A stretch of DNA of 64,000 bases from assembly GCA_038961845.1 (NCBI GenBank), contig CP152408.1:1488001-1552000 (forward strand), given 5' to 3'. Every line of letters begins with the position of its first letter. Position 1 is the stretch's first letter. The position numbers and the translations under genes were made by a program. The notes under the pieces were generated by a model. The model searched no databases and was not told the origin of the DNA. It worked only from the letters and a program-made list of their open reading frames with translations. The DNA comes from Xylophilus sp. GW821-FHT01B05. Lineage in GTDB: Bacteria; Pseudomonadota; Gammaproteobacteria; Burkholderiales; Burkholderiaceae_C. Positions 59,733 to 64,000 of this stretch are shown here, one piece after another.

Positions 59733-60698
59733 ATGCACCCGAACCGCCGAACCTTCACCACCGCCGTCGCCGTCTCGTCCCTGGCGGCCGTCGTGCCCCT
59801 GGGCGCGTTTGCCCAGAAGCCCATCGTGCTGGGCTTCAGCCAGGTTGGCGCCGAGAGCGAGTGGCGCACGGCCAATACCGAATCGATCAAGTCGGCGGCC
59901 AAGGACGCCGGCTTCGAGCTGAAGTTCTCTGATGCCCAGCAGAAGCAAGAGAACCAGATCAAGGCGATCCGCTCCTTCATTGCGCAGCGGGTGGATGTGA
60001 TCGCGTTCTCGCCGGTGGTCGAGTCTGGCTGGGACACGGTGCTGCGCGAGGCCAAGAACGCCAAGATCCCGGTGGTGCTGACCGACCGCGCCGTGAACGC
60101 CAAGGACGACACGCTCTACGTGACCTTCCTCGGCTCCGACTTCACCGAGGAAGGGCGCAAGGCCGGCCGCTGGCTGGTCGAGAAGCTGAAGGCCCAGGCC
60201 GGCCCGGTCAACATCGTCGAGCTGCAGGGCACGGTGGGCTCGGCCCCGGCCATCGACCGCAAGAAGGGCTTTGAGGAAATCATCAAGGCCGACCCCAAGT
60301 TCAAGATCATCCGCTCGCAGACCGGCGACTTCACGCGGGCCAAGGGCAAGGAGGTGATGGAGGCCTTCCTGAAGGCCGAGGGCAAGAAGATCAACGTGCT
60401 GTACGCGCACAACGACGACATGGCCATCGGCGCGATCCAGGCCATCGAAGAGGCCGGCCTGAAGCCCGCGCAGGACATCACCATCATCTCCATCGACGGC
60501 GTCAAGGGCGCCTTCGAAGCCATGATTGCCGGCAAGCTCAATGTGTCCGTGGAGTGCAGCCCGCTGCTGGGCCCGCAGCTGATGTCCGTGGTGAAGGACA
60601 TCAAGGCCGGCAAGCCCGTGCCCAAGCGCATCGTGACCCAGGAAGGCATCTTCCCGATGGAGGTCGCGGCCAAAGAGTTCCCCAACCGCAAGTACTGA
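59733..60698 (+). CDS. Sugar ABC transporter substrate-binding protein, YtfQ-like
   Basis: A 321-residue periplasmic binding protein of the Peripla_BP_4 family with a signal peptide (residues 1-27). The start of the mature part, LGFSQVGAESEWRTANTESI, and FIAQRVDVIAFSPVVESGWD are close to the galactofuranose-binding YtfQ type, and ELQGTVGSAPAIDRKKGFEE follows. CAGGAGACACC precedes the ATG. It is the first of two adjacent binding protein genes of different types, before the gguA/gguB transport genes. Confidence 0.92.
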   Translation: MHPNRRTFTTAVAVSSLAAVVPLGAFAQKPIVLGFSQVGAESEWRTANTESIKSAAKDAGFELKFSDAQQKQENQIKAIRSFIAQRVDVIAFSPVVESGWDTVLREAKNAKIPVVLTDRAVNAKDDTLYVTFLGSDFTEEGRKAGRWLVEKLKAQAGPVNIVELQGTVGSAPAIDRKKGFEEIIKADPKFKIIRSQTGDFTRAKGKEVMEAFLKAEGKKINVLYAHNDDMAIGAIQAIEEAGLKPAQDITIISIDGVKGAFEAMIAGKLNVSVECSPLLGPQLMSVVKDIKAGKPVPKRIVTQEGIFPMEVAAKEFPNRKY

Positions 60699-60764
60699 TA
60701 GCGCAACTGCACTGCGCGCCGGACAAGCCGCGCGCGCATTCCAAAATTTCTCAGGAGACAAGCA

Positions 60765-61835
60765 ATGAAGCGTATTTTTCTCAAGACCCTGGCCGCCAGC
60801 ATGCTGCTGGGCGCCGCCGGCCTGGCGCCCATGGCCTACGCGCAGGACAAGGGCAGCGTGGCGATCTCGATGCCGACCAAGTCCTCTGCACGCTGGATCG
60901 CCGACGGCAGCAACATGGTCCAGTACTTCAAGGACAAGGGCTACAAGACCGACCTGCAGTACGCCGACGACGACATTCCCAACCAGCTCGCGCAGATCGA
61001 GAACATGGTCACCAAGGGCCCGAAGGTGCTGGTGATTGCCGCCATCGACGGCAGCACGCTGTCGGACGTGCTGCAGAAGGCTGCGGACAAGGGCGTGAAG
61101 ATCATTGCCTATGACCGCCTCATCAAGGGCACGAAGAACGTCGACTACTACGCCACCTTCGACAACTTCCAGGTGGGCGTGCTGCAGGGCGCCTACATCG
61201 AGAAGGCGCTGGGCCTGAAGGAGGGCAAGGGGCCGTTCAACGTCGAGCTGTTTGGCGGCTCGCCGGACGACAACAACGCCTTCTTCTTCTACAACGGCGC
61301 CCTGTCGGTGCTCAAGCCCTACATCGACAGCGGCAAGCTGGTGGTACGCAGCAAGCAGTTGGGCATGGACAAGGTGTCTACCCTGCGCTGGGATGGCGCG
61401 GTGGCGCAGGCACGCATGGACAACCTGCTGTCGGCCTTCTATACCAGCGGCCGGGTGGATGCCGTGCTGTCGCCGTATGACGGCCTGTCGATCGGCATCA
61501 TTTCTTCGCTCAAGGGCGTGGGCTACGGCACGCCGCAGCAGCCGATGCCGGTGGTGACCGGCCAGGATGCCGAGGTGCCCTCGGTCAAGTCCATCCTGCG
61601 CAAGGAGCAGACCTCTACCGTGTTCAAGGACACGCGTGAACTGGCCAAGGTCACGGTGGCCATGGCCGACGCCATGCTGGCGGGCAAGACGCCCGAGGTG
61701 AACGACACCAAGACCTACAACAACGGCGTGAAGGTGGTGCCCTCTTACCTGCTCAAGCCGGTCAGTGTTGATGCCAGCAACTGGAAGTCGGTGCTGGTGG
61801 ATAGCGGCTACTACAAGGAAAGCCAGGTCAAGTAA
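60765..61835 (+). CDS. chvE: Multiple sugar-binding protein, ChvE-like
   Basis: A 356-residue periplasmic binding protein. A signal peptide (about residues 1-26, ending MAYA) precedes [39 protein letters not shown] and [20 protein letters not shown], which are typical of ChvE/XylF-like proteins that bind glucose, galactose, arabinose or xylose. TCAGGAGACAAGC precedes the ATG. Next to gguA and gguB, the same order as in Agrobacterium. Confidence 0.92.
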   Translation: MKRIFLKTLAASMLLGAAGLAPMAYAQDKGSVAISMPTKSSARWIADGSNMVQYFKDKGYKTDLQYADDDIPNQLAQIENMVTKGPKVLVIAAIDGSTLSDVLQKAADKGVKIIAYDRLIKGTKNVDYYATFDNFQVGVLQGAYIEKALGLKEGKGPFNVELFGGSPDDNNAFFFYNGALSVLKPYIDSGKLVVRSKQLGMDKVSTLRWDGAVAQARMDNLLSAFYTSGRVDAVLSPYDGLSIGIISSLKGVGYGTPQQPMPVVTGQDAEVPSVKSILRKEQTSTVFKDTRELAKVTVAMADAMLAGKTPEVNDTKTYNNGVKVVPSYLLKPVSVDASNWKSVLVDSGYYKESQVK

Positions 61836-61885
61836 TGGTGGCGTGGGCACCTCGCGTGCCCGCCTGTAGCGGCAAAGGAGGCAGA

Positions 61886-63419
<1,534 letters not shown>

Positions 63420-63430
<11 letters not shown>

Positions 63431-64000
63431 GAGCAAGGGGCTGCAGACCACACAAGAAGCCGAGGCGCAAGCGCCGGCAGGGCACGCCGGCTTCCTCCGG
63501 CGCAACCTGCGCGACTACGGCATGCTGATGTCGCTGGTGGCGATCATGGTGCTGTTCCAGGTGCTGACCGACGGCACGCTGATGCGCCCGCTCAACCTCA
63601 CCAACCTGCTGCTGCAGAACAGCTACATCGTCATCATGGCGCTGGGCATGCTGCTGGTGATCGTGGCCGGCCACATTGACTTGTCCGTGGGCTCGGTCTG
63701 CGGCTTTGTCGGCGCGCTGGCTGCGGTGTTGATGGTGCAGTACGGATGGAATTTCGTGCCCGCGTCCATCGTCTGCCTGATCGCCGGCGGGCTGATCGGT
63801 GCGTCGCAGGGATGGTTCGTGGCTTACTTCCGCATTCCGTCCTTTATCGTCACGCTGGCGGGCATGCTGGTGTTCAAGGGTTTGACCCTGGCGCTGCTGG
63901 CGGGCCAGTCGGTCGGGCCCTTCCCGGATGTATTCCAGAAGCTCAGCTCGGGCTTTATCCCTGACCCTATCGGCGGCGACACATTGCGGCTGACATCGCT
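63420..64000 (+). CDS. gguB: Sugar ABC transporter permease GguB, partial at the right edge
   Basis: The first 193 residues of a permease of the BPD_transp_2 (XylH/MmsB) family. A hydrophilic N-terminus of about 30 residues precedes hydrophobic segments, with [20 protein letters not shown] and [20 protein letters not shown] being family hallmarks, and [19 protein letters not shown] further on. The ATG at 63420 overlaps the gguA stop by 11 bases. No stop appears before base 64000, so the C-terminus lies outside the window. Confidence 0.92.

Noticed and set aside
59664-61850. A 728-residue open frame on the minus strand opposite the two sugar-binding protein genes
   Set aside because: It is antisense to two well-recognised genes with signal peptides and Shine-Dalgarno sites. 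Its translation is His/Gln/Leu-rich with no domain, as expected in GC-rich DNA.

Overview
The window is a GC-rich bacterial chromosome segment, tightly packed with intact genes and often with 4-base ATGA overlaps. Gene content and order (rpsP-rimM-trmD-rplS, argH beside an AlgZ/AlgR-type pair, polA/DUF2782/homoserine kinase, a BPSS1780-type membrane protein) point to a betaproteobacterium. A dispersed repeat whose core reads roughly GGGCTNATAGCTATN(4-8)GGTAGC, as I recall it from Acidovorax/Delftia-like genomes, suggests Comamonadaceae. I see no prophage, transposase or CRISPR array. Species cannot be read from the sequence. Layout: 1-721 holds the start of an unknown membrane protein that runs off the left edge. 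930-6306 has rarA and then livHMGF (branched-chain amino acid import, no binding protein gene). 6371-9966 has a small outer membrane barrel, a DUF47-Pit phosphate pair, a TM2 protein and a GNAT acetyltransferase. 10092-12202 is the rpsP-rimM-trmD-rplS operon. 12278-21801 is mostly housekeeping: a NUDIX CoA pyrophosphatase, a CobD/AmpE-like protein, hisC, a TraB/GumN protein, rsgA-phhB-M48 protease diverging from orn, and a RhlE-type RNA helicase. 21893-27579 (minus strand) is one seven-gene operon: a polar amino acid ABC importer, an M20 carbamoyl/ureido amidohydrolase, a DUF1989 protein and an XRE-cupin regulator. It looks like a uptake-and-breakdown unit for a ureido or guanidino compound. 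27906-33328 has a Bcr/CflA efflux pump, an ALDH7-type dehydrogenase with its likely XRE regulator, tRNA-Lys(CUU), and guaC behind a leader containing an intrinsic terminator. 33329-45484 has a membrane/repeat protein, a TctC-type binding protein, an M20 peptidase diverging from an RpiR regulator, uvrD, a BPSS1780-type protein, thrB, a DUF2782 protein and polA. 45639-54343 has a dienelactone hydrolase, a ZIP transporter, the LytTR/LytS pair, argH, a QseBC/TctDE-like two-component system and a DHA2 efflux pump. 54397-64000 is a sugar oxidation and uptake region: aldose epimerase, SMP-30 lactonase, xylose-dehydrogenase-like SDR, GbpR-like LysR regulator, an aldehyde dehydrogenase homologue, two different sugar-binding proteins (YtfQ-like and ChvE-like), and gguA/gguB, the last cut by the right edge. 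The points most worth a second look are: (1) the sugar-cluster aldehyde dehydrogenase homologue has lost all three classical catalytic residues (Asn, Glu and Cys become Ser, Ala and Ser) while the rest is well kept, so it looks like a pseudoenzyme; (2) copies of the dispersed repeat supply stop codons, a start codon and ribosome-binding region, and internal codons of several genes; (3) six housekeeping genes have a -10-like hexamer 6-7 bases before the ATG and no Shine-Dalgarno, the geometry of leaderless mRNA; (4) the DUF1989/amidohydrolase/ABC operon; (5) the guaC leader and a terminator that abuts the thrB start.
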